DNA of 46,195 nt from Actinomycetales bacterium (lineage in GTDB: Bacteria; Actinomycetota; Actinomycetes; Actinomycetales; Actinomycetaceae): NCBI GenBank assembly GCA_015655375.1, contig JAATFD010000026.1:1-46195 (forward strand), in the 5' to 3' direction. The position numbers and the translations under genes are program-made. Under the pieces are notes generated by a model. It did no database searches, was not told where the DNA came from, and was given only the letters and a program-made list of their open reading frames with translations. This document shows, in pieces, positions 23,821-31,759 of this stretch. Numbering within the stretch: position 1 is the stretch's first letter; every line of letters starts with the position of its first letter.

Positions 23821-24911
23821 GTTTCAGGGTGCCCACGTCGGGAGTCAGCGACGTCAACGACCAGGTCGGTGTGGACCCCGAACATGCGATCCGCTTCGTC
23901 GGCGTCAGCAAGGACTTCGGCTCCGGGGCCCATTCGGTCCATGCGGTGCGGGACGTCTCCCTGGACGTCGTGAGTGGTGGGGTCCAGGGCGTGATCGGCT
24001 ATTCCGGCGCGGGCAAATCCACATTGATCCGCATGGTGAATGGTCTGGAGATCCCGACCTCGGGACGGGTGTGGGTTGAGGGAAGTCAGGTCAGCGCTGC
24101 CCGTGGGAAGGCGCTGCGGGATCTGCGGAAGACCACCGCGATGATCTTCCAACATTTCAACCTGCTCGAGACGCTGACGGTCGCGCAGAACGTGGCACTG
24201 CCGTTGATGCTTGACGGCGTGGATTCCGCGACTCGGACCTCTCGGACACGTGAGGTCCTCGATTTTGTCGGCCTGGGGGATCGGGCGGATCACCATCCCG
24301 CCCAACTCTCCGGCGGGCAGAAGCAACGGGTCGGTATCGCCCGCGCCCTGACTCGCAACCCGTCGATCCTGTTGTGCGACGAGGCGACGAGCGCCCTCGA
24401 CCCAGCGACAACCGCTCAGATCGTCTCCCTGTTGCGTCGCGTCAACGCGGAACTGGGGACGACGATCCTGGTCGTCACCCATGAGATGGACGTCATCAAG
24501 GATCTGTGTGACCGCGTTGCGGTCATGGAGGACGGGCGCATCATCGAGCGCGGCGACGTCATGGACATCTTCACGGCACCCACGCACCCGACAACCGAGC
24601 GCTTTGTCGAGACTGTCGTTCCGCGCAGACCTCCGTCCAGCCTGATCGAGCAACCGGCCGAAGGGGAAGTGTGGACCCTCGTGTACTCCGGCGAGGAGGC
24701 GGGCCGTCCGCTGCTGTCCCGTCTGGTCAGCGAGGTCGGAGTCGAGTTCAACATCCTCGCGGCCACGGTCACCGAGATCCACGCGCAGCCCGTGGGCTAC
24801 ATGGTCGTGCGGGTGACTGGATCCGCTGACGCCTTGGAGAGAGGGCGAGCCGAGCTCGCCGATCATGGTGTCTTCGCCACCATTCAGCACGAGGAAGAGG
24901 CCGGACGATGA
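23817..24911 (+). CDS. metN: methionine ABC transporter ATP-binding protein
   Basis: ATPase of the D/L-methionine importer. The 364-residue protein has Walker A GYSGAGKST, signature LSGGQKQR, Walker B ILLCDEAT, and VTHEMD. The C-terminal 90 residues form a NIL-type domain (EGEVWTLVYSG ... GVEFNILAATVTEIHAQPVGYMVVRV), which in E. coli MetN binds methionine and causes trans-inhibition, so uptake is probably also limited post-translationally. GTG 23817 overlaps the metQ2 stop (GTGA); GTG 23829 is an alternative. Its end overlaps metI by four bases. Confidence 0.94.
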   Translation: MSFRVPTSGVSDVNDQVGVDPEHAIRFVGVSKDFGSGAHSVHAVRDVSLDVVSGGVQGVIGYSGAGKSTLIRMVNGLEIPTSGRVWVEGSQVSAARGKALRDLRKTTAMIFQHFNLLETLTVAQNVALPLMLDGVDSATRTSRTREVLDFVGLGDRADHHPAQLSGGQKQRVGIARALTRNPSILLCDEATSALDPATTAQIVSLLRRVNAELGTTILVVTHEMDVIKDLCDRVAVMEDGRIIERGDVMDIFTAPTHPTTERFVETVVPRRPPSSLIEQPAEGEVWTLVYSGEEAGRPLLSRLVSEVGVEFNILAATVTEIHAQPVGYMVVRVTGSADALERGRAELADHGVFATIQHEEEAGR

Positions 24912-25570
24912 CAATGATTGGCATTGTCCCGCTGCACCAATTCTTGGATGCGATTGTCCAGACGCTCTACATGGTCTTCGCGTCCCTGGCCATCGGCGCG
25001 GTGCTCGGGATCATCCTCGGCGTCGTTCTGGTCGTGACGCGTCCGGGAGGAGTGCTCTCGAATCGGCTCGTCTTCGGCGTCCTCAACCCGATCATCAACA
25101 TCGTGAGGTCGGTGCCGTTCATCATCCTCATGGTTGCGGTTCTTCCGTTCACCCGACTGTTGGTGGGCACCACCGTCGGAACGAACGCCGCCATCGTCCC
25201 GCTGGTGATCTACGTCGGCCCCTACATTGCGCGCTTGGTCGAGAACTCGCTCCTCGAGGTCCCCCAGGGAATCATCGAGGCCGCGCAATCCATGGGAGCA
25301 ACGTCGTGGCAGATCATCCGCCGGTTCCTTATTCCCGAGGCACGGGCCTCGTTGATTCTGTCGTTGACCACCGCGACGATCGGATTGATCGGAGCCACCG
25401 CGATGGCGGGCACTATTGGAGCCGGCGGTCTGGGCGACCTCGCGATCACCTATGGCTATCAGCGTTTCGACACGGTTGTCATGGTTGTCACCGTTGTGGT
25501 CCTCGTCGTCATCGTTCAGCTCATCCAGGGACTGGGCAACGTCCTCGCCCGTCGATTCCGAGCACAGTGA
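24908..25570 (+). CDS. metI: methionine ABC transporter permease
   Basis: Membrane subunit of the MetNIQ importer, 220 residues with five predicted helices. The ABC coupling motif is EAAQSMGATSWQIIRRFLIPEA, and the family sequences NIVRSVPFIILMVAVLPFTRLLVGT and AMAGTIGAGGLGDLAITYGYQRF are clear. It starts in an ATGA overlap with metN and its stop overlaps the aminotransferase start by one base, so translation of all these genes is probably coupled. Confidence 0.95.
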   Translation: MTMIGIVPLHQFLDAIVQTLYMVFASLAIGAVLGIILGVVLVVTRPGGVLSNRLVFGVLNPIINIVRSVPFIILMVAVLPFTRLLVGTTVGTNAAIVPLVIYVGPYIARLVENSLLEVPQGIIEAAQSMGATSWQIIRRFLIPEARASLILSLTTATIGLIGATAMAGTIGAGGLGDLAITYGYQRFDTVVMVVTVVVLVVIVQLIQGLGNVLARRFRAQ

Positions 25571-26754
25571 TGGTCACTTCGGCGCGAGTGCGTGCCCTCG
25601 GGCAGAACTTTTTCGATCGTCTTGACCGGCAAGTGGCCAGTGCGCGAGCCACCGGCAGAGACATCCTCGATCTGTCCAAGGGCAACCCGGACCTTGCGAC
25701 GCCACCCCACATCGTCGAGGCACTCCGACAGGCTGTCGGACTGTCCGAGAACCAGGCGTACCCACCCTTCCGTTCCAAGAGATCGGTCCGCGAGGCAATC
25801 GCGTTGCGCTACCGCGAGGACTATGGCATCGATCTTGATCCCGACACCCAGGTGACGGCCTTTCACGGGGCCCATGAAGCATTGATGGCGCTTCCGCAGG
25901 CGCTGCTCAATCCCGGCGATGAGTTGATCGTCGCTGATCCGTGTTACCCGCCCTACCTCGATGCGGCCAGACTGGCGGGCGTTCGAGTGAGGCGTCTGCC
26001 CGTGGAGGAGACCGCAGGTTTCCTTCCAGAGGTGACTCGGCCCGACGTTGTGGGGGACGCGGGTGTCATCCTTCTCAACTACCCGAACAATCCGACCGGA
26101 GCGGTTGCGGATGAGGGATTCTGGGCCGCCGTGGTGGCGGCCGCCGGGCCGGCGCGCGCGATCGTCGTCAACGACTTCGCCTACAGCAGTCTGGACTTTG
26201 GCCGTCAACGGGCCGTATCCGTCTTTTCGGCGGATCCGAATGCGGACCTCAGCCTTGAAATCGGAACGCTGTCGAAGACCTATTCGATGGCGGGCTGGCG
26301 TTTTGGATATGCCGTGGGAAATGCCGATGCCATTGACGCGCTCGTTCGCTATCAAACCGTCGTGTATTCGACGATTTTCGGTGCGGTTCAAGATGCAGCG
26401 GAGGTCGCGTTGCGATCGGACCAGTCCTCGGCGAGGGCGATCGCTGAGGAATATCGCGTTCGGCGCGACGCCGTCGCGGTCATTCTGCGAGAGGGCGGAT
26501 GGCACGTGGGCGAGCCGAAGGGGACGTTCTTCCTGTGGGTGCATTCTCCTCGTGGCTGTGACGGAGAGACCTTGGCCGGACATTTGCTGGATGATGCCGG
26601 TGTTGTCGTGGCTCCAGGAATTGGATTTGGCGAGGCCGGGCGTGACTGGGTTCGGATCAGTTTGGTTCACGATCGACCAACGCTTGAGCATGCGGCGCAC
26701 AGACTGGCGGACTGGCTGAGAGTAGCCGGTGAGGATGCGTACACAGATGAATGA
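25570..26754 (+). CDS. class I/II PLP aminotransferase (YbdL / DapL-like), possible methionine aminotransferase
   Basis: Fold type I aminotransferase, 394 residues. It has the Gly-rich N-terminal LSKGNPDLATPPHIV, the NYPNNPTG substrate/PLP motif, NDFAYSSLDFG, the PLP lysine in GTLSKTYSMAGWRFGY, and the carboxylate-binding Arg near WVRISLVHD. This type includes LL-diaminopimelate aminotransferase, YbdL-type methionine aminotransferase and enzymes that transaminate 2-oxo-4-methylthiobutyrate. Its place in the methionine operon, and next to an HcxA/YbdH-like gene as in E. coli ybdL-ybdH, favours methionine/keto-methylthiobutyrate exchange. ATG 25570 overlaps the metI stop. Substrate is inference. 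Confidence 0.82.
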   Translation: MVTSARVRALGQNFFDRLDRQVASARATGRDILDLSKGNPDLATPPHIVEALRQAVGLSENQAYPPFRSKRSVREAIALRYREDYGIDLDPDTQVTAFHGAHEALMALPQALLNPGDELIVADPCYPPYLDAARLAGVRVRRLPVEETAGFLPEVTRPDVVGDAGVILLNYPNNPTGAVADEGFWAAVVAAAGPARAIVVNDFAYSSLDFGRQRAVSVFSADPNADLSLEIGTLSKTYSMAGWRFGYAVGNADAIDALVRYQTVVYSTIFGAVQDAAEVALRSDQSSARAIAEEYRVRRDAVAVILREGGWHVGEPKGTFFLWVHSPRGCDGETLAGHLLDDAGVVVAPGIGFGEAGRDWVRISLVHDRPTLEHAAHRLADWLRVAGEDAYTDE

Positions 26755-28021
26755 AACACAGGAGAACTCCACCGGGCGTGGGACGGGATCGGCCGAACTG
26801 ACTCGTCGGGCGAGGTGTATTCCGCAGCTCATTCACGACGAGCCAGGCCTGGTCGCCCACTCCGGTCCGCAGCAATATGTCTTCAGGCCCGGCGCTTATG
26901 ACGATCTGCCACGGTTGCTTCGCGTGGGTGGGTATTCGCGAGTGGCGATCCTCCATGGTCGGATCGGCTGGTCAAAGGCACGGGTCTATCTGCCGGATTC
27001 GAGTGACCTCGTCGGGCCGAATGGGTCGATTCTCGACATTCCCTTCTCGGGTGAATGCTGCATCGAGGAGATCGAGCGTGTACGGGCGCTGGTGGTGGAT
27101 CGCGACATCCACGCGATTCTTGCTATCGGTGGCGGCAAGGTCCTGGACACGGCGAAGGCGGCGGGACTGAGGGCCGGAGATATCCCGGTCATTCTCCTGC
27201 CGACACTTGCCTCGAATTGCTCAGCGTGGGCATGTCTGAGCGTCCTCTACGAGGCAGACGGGACGCCCGTCGGCCACGAAGTCCATCCCACCCAGGTCGC
27301 CGCGGTCGTCATCGATCCGCGCGTCCTCGTTGATTCGCCCGTTGAGTATTTGCGGGCCGGAATCGCTGACACCCTGGCCAAGTGGTACGAGTGCTCGGGG
27401 GCGCTCGACGATGCTCCCTCCTGGGACCTGTCGGCGGGACTTGCCCGCCACGCGGCGCTCCAATGCCGGAATCTGCTCACCGCACACGGGGTCGCTGCCC
27501 TGCGAGACCTCGAAGCGGAACGGGCCACGGACTCGTTGCTGACCGTCTTCCAGGTCAACATTCAGATCGCTGGCCTCGTCGGCAGCTTTGGCGGCGCCTA
27601 TGGGCGAGCGACGGCCGCCCACGCGATTCACGATGGACTGTCTGTCTTGCCCTCTCAACAGGGGGCGCTCCACGGCATCAAGGTGGCCTATGGGACCTTG
27701 GTCCAGCTGGCCCTCGAGAATCGCTGGGAGGAGCTCGATGAGCTCGACTCGCTCTACGATGAACTCGGGCTTCCTCACAGCTTGGACGAACTTGGTGTCA
27801 CCGAGGAGAGTGACGAGGCGATCGCCACGATCGCTCGTGTTGCCACCCTCCCGATGAAGACGATTCATCAGTTGGCTGGTCGCACCCGACCGGTTGCAGA
27901 AAAGGAGGTCGACACCGCGATCCGGGCCCTGGAGGACCACGAGCGGGAGCGCGTATCGTCGACGGCCTTGGTGCCGGTGGCATCGTCCGTTCCCGTGCCA
28001 CTTGCACATCCCGGGATCTGA
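26747..28021 (+). CDS. hcxA: HcxA (YbdH)-like hydroxycarboxylate dehydrogenase, GldA family
   Basis: A metal-dependent NAD(P)-linked dehydrogenase of the glycerol dehydrogenase-like family; E. coli HcxA reduces 2-oxo acids such as 2-oxobutanoate. The 424-residue protein has the dinucleotide motif [12 protein letters not shown], then [34 protein letters not shown] with the metal Asp, and [13 protein letters not shown]...[16 protein letters not shown] with metal His residues, all matching E. coli HcxA closely. ATG 26747 overlaps the aminotransferase end by eight bases; ATG 26735 is possible. An uncommon Ser/Pro/Val tail of about 20 residues ends the protein. With its neighbour it may reduce keto-methylthiobutyrate; that is inference. 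Confidence 0.8.
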   Translation: MNETQENSTGRGTGSAELTRRARCIPQLIHDEPGLVAHSGPQQYVFRPGAYDDLPRLLRVGGYSRVAILHGRIGWSKARVYLPDSSDLVGPNGSILDIPFSGECCIEEIERVRALVVDRDIHAILAIGGGKVLDTAKAAGLRAGDIPVILLPTLASNCSAWACLSVLYEADGTPVGHEVHPTQVAAVVIDPRVLVDSPVEYLRAGIADTLAKWYECSGALDDAPSWDLSAGLARHAALQCRNLLTAHGVAALRDLEAERATDSLLTVFQVNIQIAGLVGSFGGAYGRATAAHAIHDGLSVLPSQQGALHGIKVAYGTLVQLALENRWEELDELDSLYDELGLPHSLDELGVTEESDEAIATIARVATLPMKTIHQLAGRTRPVAEKEVDTAIRALEDHERERVSSTALVPVASSVPVPLAHPGI

Positions 28022-28079
28022 GGCCCGGGGAAAGATGACCCGCGGGTCTGCACCCGTTACCCATTCAGGAGGACATGTC

Positions 28080-28559
28080 ATGGCAGAAGTCGAGAGCTTC
28101 ACGCTGGATCACACCGCAGTCAAGGCGCCCTATGTGCGTCTGATCACCCGTGAACAGGGGCCGTCGGGGGACACGATCTCGAACTTCGATCTGAGATTGG
28201 TCCAGCCCAACGAGAACGCGATTCCCACCGCCGGTCTGCACACGATCGAGCACTTGCTCGCCAGTCTGTTGCGTGACCGCATGGACGGTGTCATCGACTG
28301 CTCGCCCTTCGGCTGCCGTACCGGTTTCCACTTGATCACGTGGGGCGAGCCGTCCGTGGAGACTGTCACGCGAGCGTTGACCGGGTCACTGCAGGCCATC
28401 GCCGATGAGGTCACCTGGGAAGATGTGCCAGGCGTCGATATTACGAGCTGCGGGAACTATCGCGACCACAGCCTGTTCTCGGCCAAGGAATGGTCGAAGC
28501 TCATTCTCAGTAAGGGCATCTCCACGGATCCGTTCGTGCGCACGCCATTGGCCGATTGA
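28080..28559 (+). CDS. luxS: S-ribosylhomocysteine lyase (AI-2 synthesis)
   Basis: Cleaves S-ribosylhomocysteine to homocysteine and 4,5-dihydroxy-2,3-pentanedione, the AI-2 precursor, as part of the activated methyl cycle. The 159-residue protein has the metal ligands His54 and His58 (HTIEH) and Cys124 (SCGNYRDH), and the catalytic Cys79 in FGCRTGF. ATG 28080 is preceded by AGGAGG. It lies 58 bases after hcxA in the same direction, inside the methionine operon. No Pfs/MTA-SAH nucleosidase gene is in the window, so the substrate must come from elsewhere in the genome. Confidence 0.96.
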   Translation: MAEVESFTLDHTAVKAPYVRLITREQGPSGDTISNFDLRLVQPNENAIPTAGLHTIEHLLASLLRDRMDGVIDCSPFGCRTGFHLITWGEPSVETVTRALTGSLQAIADEVTWEDVPGVDITSCGNYRDHSLFSAKEWSKLILSKGISTDPFVRTPLAD

Positions 28560-28578
28560 GAACAAGGCGAGGATCCCG

Positions 28579-29433
28579 ATGACGAACTCGACCGACCCGG
28601 TGCTCGACGCTTCGGGCCACTCCACGAGTGCTCCCGACGCCGAAGCGCTTCTGGATCCTTTTGCGGTGCTCTCCGGCGAAGTCGTCCTCGTCACGGGTGG
28701 GCGCCAGGGGATCGGGGAGGCGGTGCGTGATGCATTCCTCGCTCATGGGGCGCGGGTGGTCGCGGCGGACCTGGCCTGGGAGGATCCGATTCCGGTGCGT
28801 GACGAGGCCGGATACTGGCGGGTTCACGTTGACGTGTCCGACGAGCAATCGGTCGATGGGCTCGTCAGCGCCGTCGAGGCCGACTCCGGCCTGGGGACCG
28901 TCGGCGTCCTCGTCAACTGCGCAGGGACCTCGACGATGTCGCGTGTCGTGGACACGAGCGTGTACGACTGGCAGATCGACCAAGATGTCAACGCCAGGGG
29001 ATCGTTTGTGGTCGCGCGGGCTGTCGCCCGGGGTCTTGAGGCGGTCGGCCGACCCGGTCGGATCATCCTCATTGCCTCACAGGCTGCGAAGAACGGGTAT
29101 CGCTGCATGGGCGCTTATGTCGCGTCCAAGCACGCGGTGCTGGGGCTGACGAAGACGCTTGCCCTCGAGGAGGCGCCCTTCGGGATCACCGTGAACGCGG
29201 TGTGCCCGGGGATCATTGAGACCGCGATGAAACGACGCGAACGGGTCGAGGGCGGCGCACTGCGGGGAATGAGCGTGGAGGAGATCGAGGCGGAGGACAA
29301 CTCTCAGGTGCCGTTGGGACGGACGGGAACCCCGCAGGACGTGGCAGGCGTGGCGCTGTTCCTTGCGTCCTCGTTGGGGTCCTATCTGACGGGGCAGGGG
29401 ATCAACGTCACGGGCGGCATGACGATGCAGTGA
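28579..29433 (+). CDS. short-chain dehydrogenase/reductase
   Basis: Classical SDR, 284 residues. It has the NAD(P) motif VTGGRQGIGEA, the D in VAADLAWED that favours NAD(H), VLVNCAGTST (NNAG), the catalytic Ser in ILIASQAA, YVASK as the YxxxK motif, and the VCPGIIETAM and GINVTGGMTMQ end of the family. About 30 extra N-terminal residues precede the fold. It begins 19 bases after luxS and is the last gene of the run. SDRs of this sort act on sugars, sugar acids or polyols; the substrate cannot be named, but being beside luxS raises the possibility of a pentanedione- or ribose-derived product. Confidence 0.85.
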   Translation: MTNSTDPVLDASGHSTSAPDAEALLDPFAVLSGEVVLVTGGRQGIGEAVRDAFLAHGARVVAADLAWEDPIPVRDEAGYWRVHVDVSDEQSVDGLVSAVEADSGLGTVGVLVNCAGTSTMSRVVDTSVYDWQIDQDVNARGSFVVARAVARGLEAVGRPGRIILIASQAAKNGYRCMGAYVASKHAVLGLTKTLALEEAPFGITVNAVCPGIIETAMKRRERVEGGALRGMSVEEIEAEDNSQVPLGRTGTPQDVAGVALFLASSLGSYLTGQGINVTGGMTMQ

Positions 29434-29488
29434 TCTGCGGATCGGACCTGGAGGGATCGGTTTGCCGATGTCGCATTCGCTCGGTTCG

Positions 29489-29857
29489 TCACGCCCCGGT
29501 CATTGCAGACAGGTCCACGTCGAGGACGGCGCGCTCGCCCTCGGCCTCGACGATGACCAACATCGACGCGGGGACTCGGAACACGTGGAAGAACCGGAAT
29601 GCATGGGTCGCGGAGGAGCGCCAGGGCAACCAGTGGTCGACGCATCCGTACTCCCGGTCCTCCGGGTTGCCGGCCGAGTCCGCCTCCATTGATCCCTCGA
29701 GCTCGGTCGATCCGAGGAGGTCGGCGTCCATGCGAGCCAGGCCGGCGATGAAGCGCACCCGTGTCGGGCGCATGCTCGTGTTGCGAACACGGATCGCGAG
29801 GTCGACGTCGCCGCCGCCCAGCCAGCGGGCCGAGGTCGCCCGAGCAGTGAGCGTCAT
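29489..29857 (-). CDS. small protein of unknown function
   Basis: A 122-residue protein that I do not recognise. It looks like an all-beta domain: alternating hydrophobic strands (DVDLAIRVRN, RVRFIAGL, HAFRFFHVFRV, SMLVIVEAEGERAVLDVDL), with no signal peptide or membrane segment. ATG 29857 is preceded by GGGAGA. It lies 14 bases downstream of the DUF1345 gene and is probably co-transcribed with it. Confidence 0.65.
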   Translation of the reverse strand: MTLTARATSARWLGGGDVDLAIRVRNTSMRPTRVRFIAGLARMDADLLGSTELEGSMEADSAGNPEDREYGCVDHWLPWRSSATHAFRFFHVFRVPASMLVIVEAEGERAVLDVDLSAMTGA

Positions 29858-29871
29858 GTGTGTCTCCCTTC

Positions 29872-30552
29872 TCAGCTTGTCATCCCGAGGAGCAGGTTGA
29901 CGACTGAAGCGAGGACCCCGGTCCCGTAGACATAAGCGAGCAGGGAGTGTTGCAGAGCGAGGCGTCGGAAGGCGCTGGTGGTGAGCGCCGTGTCGGCCAC
30001 CTGATACGTCATTCCGATGCCGAAGGCGACGTAGGCGAAGTCAATGTAGGGCGGTGGTTCGTTCGTGGGCTGGAACTCCACGCCGCCGACGGGATCGGCG
30101 TAGTACTCGCGGGCGTACCGCAGCGTGAAGAGAGTGTGGACGAGGAACCACGAGCAGGTCACGCCGACGAAGGCGATGAGTCCGGTGATGATCTGGGAGT
30201 GTTTGTCGTCGTTGCTGGCCGAGATCACCAGCAGGATCACCGCAGCAAGGCTGATGAGTGTGGCGACGATGACGAGGACCTCCGAGGTCCTGAGCCCCGG
30301 ATCCTCACGTCGGGCGTGAAGGCGCGTGCTGGGGCCGTCCATGCGCAGCACGATCACCCACACCATGACGCTGTAGACAGCTGCGGCAGCGGTCCATCCC
30401 ACGACGATGCTGGCGAGCCAATTGGTGGCGAATGACGCGATGGCCGCTGCAACGATGCCGATGGCGCACATCGCTGTCAGCCGTGTTCCCGCTGAATCGC
30501 GGATAGGACCCCGTGGGTGATTCACCGTTCGATCATGCGCTTGAGAGGACAT
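29872..30552 (-). CDS. DUF1345 family membrane protein
   Basis: A 226-residue membrane protein with five to six hydrophobic segments. The family signature is the YIDFAYVAFGIGMTYQVADTALTTSAFRRLALQHSLLAYVYGTGVLA stretch (residues about 170-215) and the LVHTLFTLRYAREYY motif before it. DUF1345 has no established biochemical role. ATG 30552 was preferred over an upstream TTG at 30561; neither has a strong ribosome binding site. It is divergent from tRNA-Met. Confidence 0.82.
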   Translation of the reverse strand: MSSQAHDRTVNHPRGPIRDSAGTRLTAMCAIGIVAAAIASFATNWLASIVVGWTAAAAVYSVMVWVIVLRMDGPSTRLHARREDPGLRTSEVLVIVATLISLAAVILLVISASNDDKHSQIITGLIAFVGVTCSWFLVHTLFTLRYAREYYADPVGGVEFQPTNEPPPYIDFAYVAFGIGMTYQVADTALTTSAFRRLALQHSLLAYVYGTGVLASVVNLLLGMTS

Positions 30553-30597
30553 CGAAGCCAAACCTGGAAGCCAGGCTTTTGCCTCTCTCGAGACAGC

Positions 30598-30603
30598 TAT
30601 CCT
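30598..30603 (+). promoter_or_regulatory. -10 box of tRNA-Met
   Basis: TATCCT lies seven bases before the first base of the tRNA and matches TAnnnT. The -35 is not clear. Confidence 0.45.
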
Positions 30604-30609
30604 TGATCT

Positions 30610-30683
30610 GCCCCGATAGCTCAGTCGGTCAGAGCAGCGGACTCATAATCCGTCGGTCCCGGGTTCAAGCCCCGGTCGGGGCA
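30610..30683 (+). tRNA. tRNA-Met (CAT), elongator type
   Basis: Full cloverleaf of 74 bases: acceptor GCCCCGA/TCGGGGC (7 bp), D-stem GCTC/GAGC, anticodon stem GCGGA/TCCGT with loop CTCATAA and anticodon CAT at 30644-30646, T-stem CCGGG/CCCGG with loop TTCAAGC, discriminator A. CCA is not encoded. The first pair is G-C, so it is not the initiator tRNA. The ACTCATAATC loop resembles actinobacterial elongator Met; tRNA-Ile2 with lysidine-modified CAT is the alternative. Confidence 0.9.
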
Positions 30684-30706
30684 CTGTGTTCACGACCGCT
30701 CAAGGG

Positions 30707-30941
30707 CTATTCGCAGGCAACGCCGTCACCATCGCGATCGAGTCCTGAGCGGTCACCAGGAGACCCTCGATGAAGAGGAGCCGCTCGCGTCGACATGGCC
30801 CTGTGGCTGTGAGGTCGCTGACACAGTTTCCGTCACTGTCGGAGCAGGCGCAGGACGTTCCGTGATGGTGATGGTGGGCGTCGGTGATGCAGTAGTGGGC
30901 GCGGTGTCTTCTTTCGAGGTTCGGAGCCTTCGGCTTGTCAT
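30707..30941 (-). pseudogene. remnant of an Excalibur-domain protein
   Basis: The minus-strand frame ending at 30707 reads APLHRGSPGDRSGLDRDGDGVACE, a clear C-terminal Excalibur motif (calcium-binding-like DxDxDGxxCE, found at the end of secreted actinobacterial proteins and nucleases). That frame is closed by a stop at about 30833. A Thr/Pro-rich linker of the kind that usually precedes it (APTTASPTPTITITERPAPA) is in another frame, from ATG 30941 down to a stop at 30753. The Cys and Arg region expected between them seems split over a third frame. At least one, probably two frameshifts are needed to join the parts, so the gene looks decayed. Confidence 0.6.
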
Positions 30942-31025
30942 TCCCTCCGTCTTTTGGAGTTGAGCAAGCCGATCACTCGTCAATGCAAAGGAATAGCACG
31001 AAAGTGCGCTTCGACGCGACATGGC

Positions 31026-31031
31026 TACGCT
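31026..31031 (+). promoter_or_regulatory. -10 box of a leaderless transcript
   Basis: TACGCT ends eight bases before ATG 31039, the same geometry as at dgt and dnaG. This decides ATG 31039 over the in-frame ATG 31021, which would lie upstream of the transcript start. Confidence 0.5.
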
Positions 31032-31038
31032 GGAACGC

Positions 31039-31530
31039 ATGGCCAAGCAATCCCGTGTCCCTGACGCCCTCGTTCGCTTCCTGCCACGAGGGGATCATCG
31101 TGCCCAGGCGCTCGCGGTGGACCACGACCGCTGGCTCGTCGCGGCGCGTTACGCCTTGATCCTGGTGGGCGCCGAGGGCGTCGAGGACTCTGGCATGTGG
31201 TATGAGGTCCAGCACGTGCGCTGGGAAGGCGAGACACAGCTTCTGCGGGTCGCCTGGGTCGATCCCGGGCGCACTCCGTTGGAGGTTCGCACCGAGACCA
31301 CGGAACCCTCGGACTTCATGGCTGACGTCACCGCGAAGGTCACGCACGCCCTCGTGGTTCAGAAGACTGCTATCACAGACATCGGGACCCGGGTGACGGC
31401 TTCGGTGCGCCGCCGCGAGGATGACGAGCTGTTCTCGACGCTGGTTGCGGACGGACCCCTGGACGCGCAGGGTAAGACGCTCGCGGACGAGCTTGAGCGC
31501 ACGGTGCGCGAGGGCGTCGGCCTCGAGTGA
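31039..31530 (+). CDS. conserved actinobacterial hypothetical protein
   Basis: A 163-residue soluble protein that begins RVPDALVRFLPRGDHRAQALAVDHDRWLVAARYALILV and continues with short strands (WYEVQHVRWEGETQLLRVAWVD, PLEVRTETTEPSDFMADVTAKVTHALVVQ). It has no signal peptide or membrane segment. The pattern recalls the small PH-like or beta-barrel proteins found upstream of tRNA-Asn in related genomes, but I cannot name a family. The start at 31039 is supported by a leaderless-type -10 box. Confidence 0.7.
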   Translation: MAKQSRVPDALVRFLPRGDHRAQALAVDHDRWLVAARYALILVGAEGVEDSGMWYEVQHVRWEGETQLLRVAWVDPGRTPLEVRTETTEPSDFMADVTAKVTHALVVQKTAITDIGTRVTASVRRREDDELFSTLVADGPLDAQGKTLADELERTVREGVGLE

Positions 31531-31591
31531 TCCCGGAATGAGTCGGGGACCACGCCGGTAGGATTTGCCCGGCTCGGACCGGCCTCGGTAC

Positions 31592-31597
31592 TATCGT
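31592..31597 (+). promoter_or_regulatory. -10 box of tRNA-Asn
   Basis: TATCGT lies 13 bases before the first base of tRNA-Asn and matches TAnnnT. Confidence 0.45.
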
Positions 31598-31609
31598 TCA
31601 CGCACGCAT

Positions 31610-31684
31610 TCCCGCGTAGCTCAACGGCAGAGCATCCGACTGTTAATCGGACGGTTACTGGTTCGAATCCAGTCGCGGGAGCCA
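31610..31684 (+). tRNA. tRNA-Asn (GTT)
   Basis: Cloverleaf: acceptor TCCCGCG/CGCGGGA, D-stem GCTC/GAGC, anticodon stem TCCGA/TCGGA, loop CTGTTAA with anticodon GTT at 31642-31644, T-stem ACTGG/CCAGT with loop TTCGAAT, discriminator G, and an encoded CCA at 31682-31684. A U-rich terminator follows at once. Confidence 0.97.
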
Positions 31685-31688
31685 GATG

Positions 31689-31719
31689 TCCTCAATCCCC
31701 TAAGGATTGGGGACTTTTT
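31689..31719 (+). terminator. intrinsic terminator of tRNA-Asn
   Basis: A 10-bp stem, TCCTCAATCC 31689-31698 with GGATTGGGGA 31704-31713 (one G-U pair), loop of five, followed by CTTTTTG. This is the clearest intrinsic terminator in the window. Confidence 0.85.
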
Positions 31720-31759
31720 GCTGCTCGCTCACGCGTGACGGAGACGCCTGCGTCGGGAA

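Noticed and set aside
30610-30683. Initiator tRNA-fMet or tRNA-Ile2 reading of the CAT tRNA
   Set aside because: The first acceptor pair is G-C, which excludes an initiator. Ile2 cannot be fully excluded, but the ACTCATAATC loop looks more like elongator Met.
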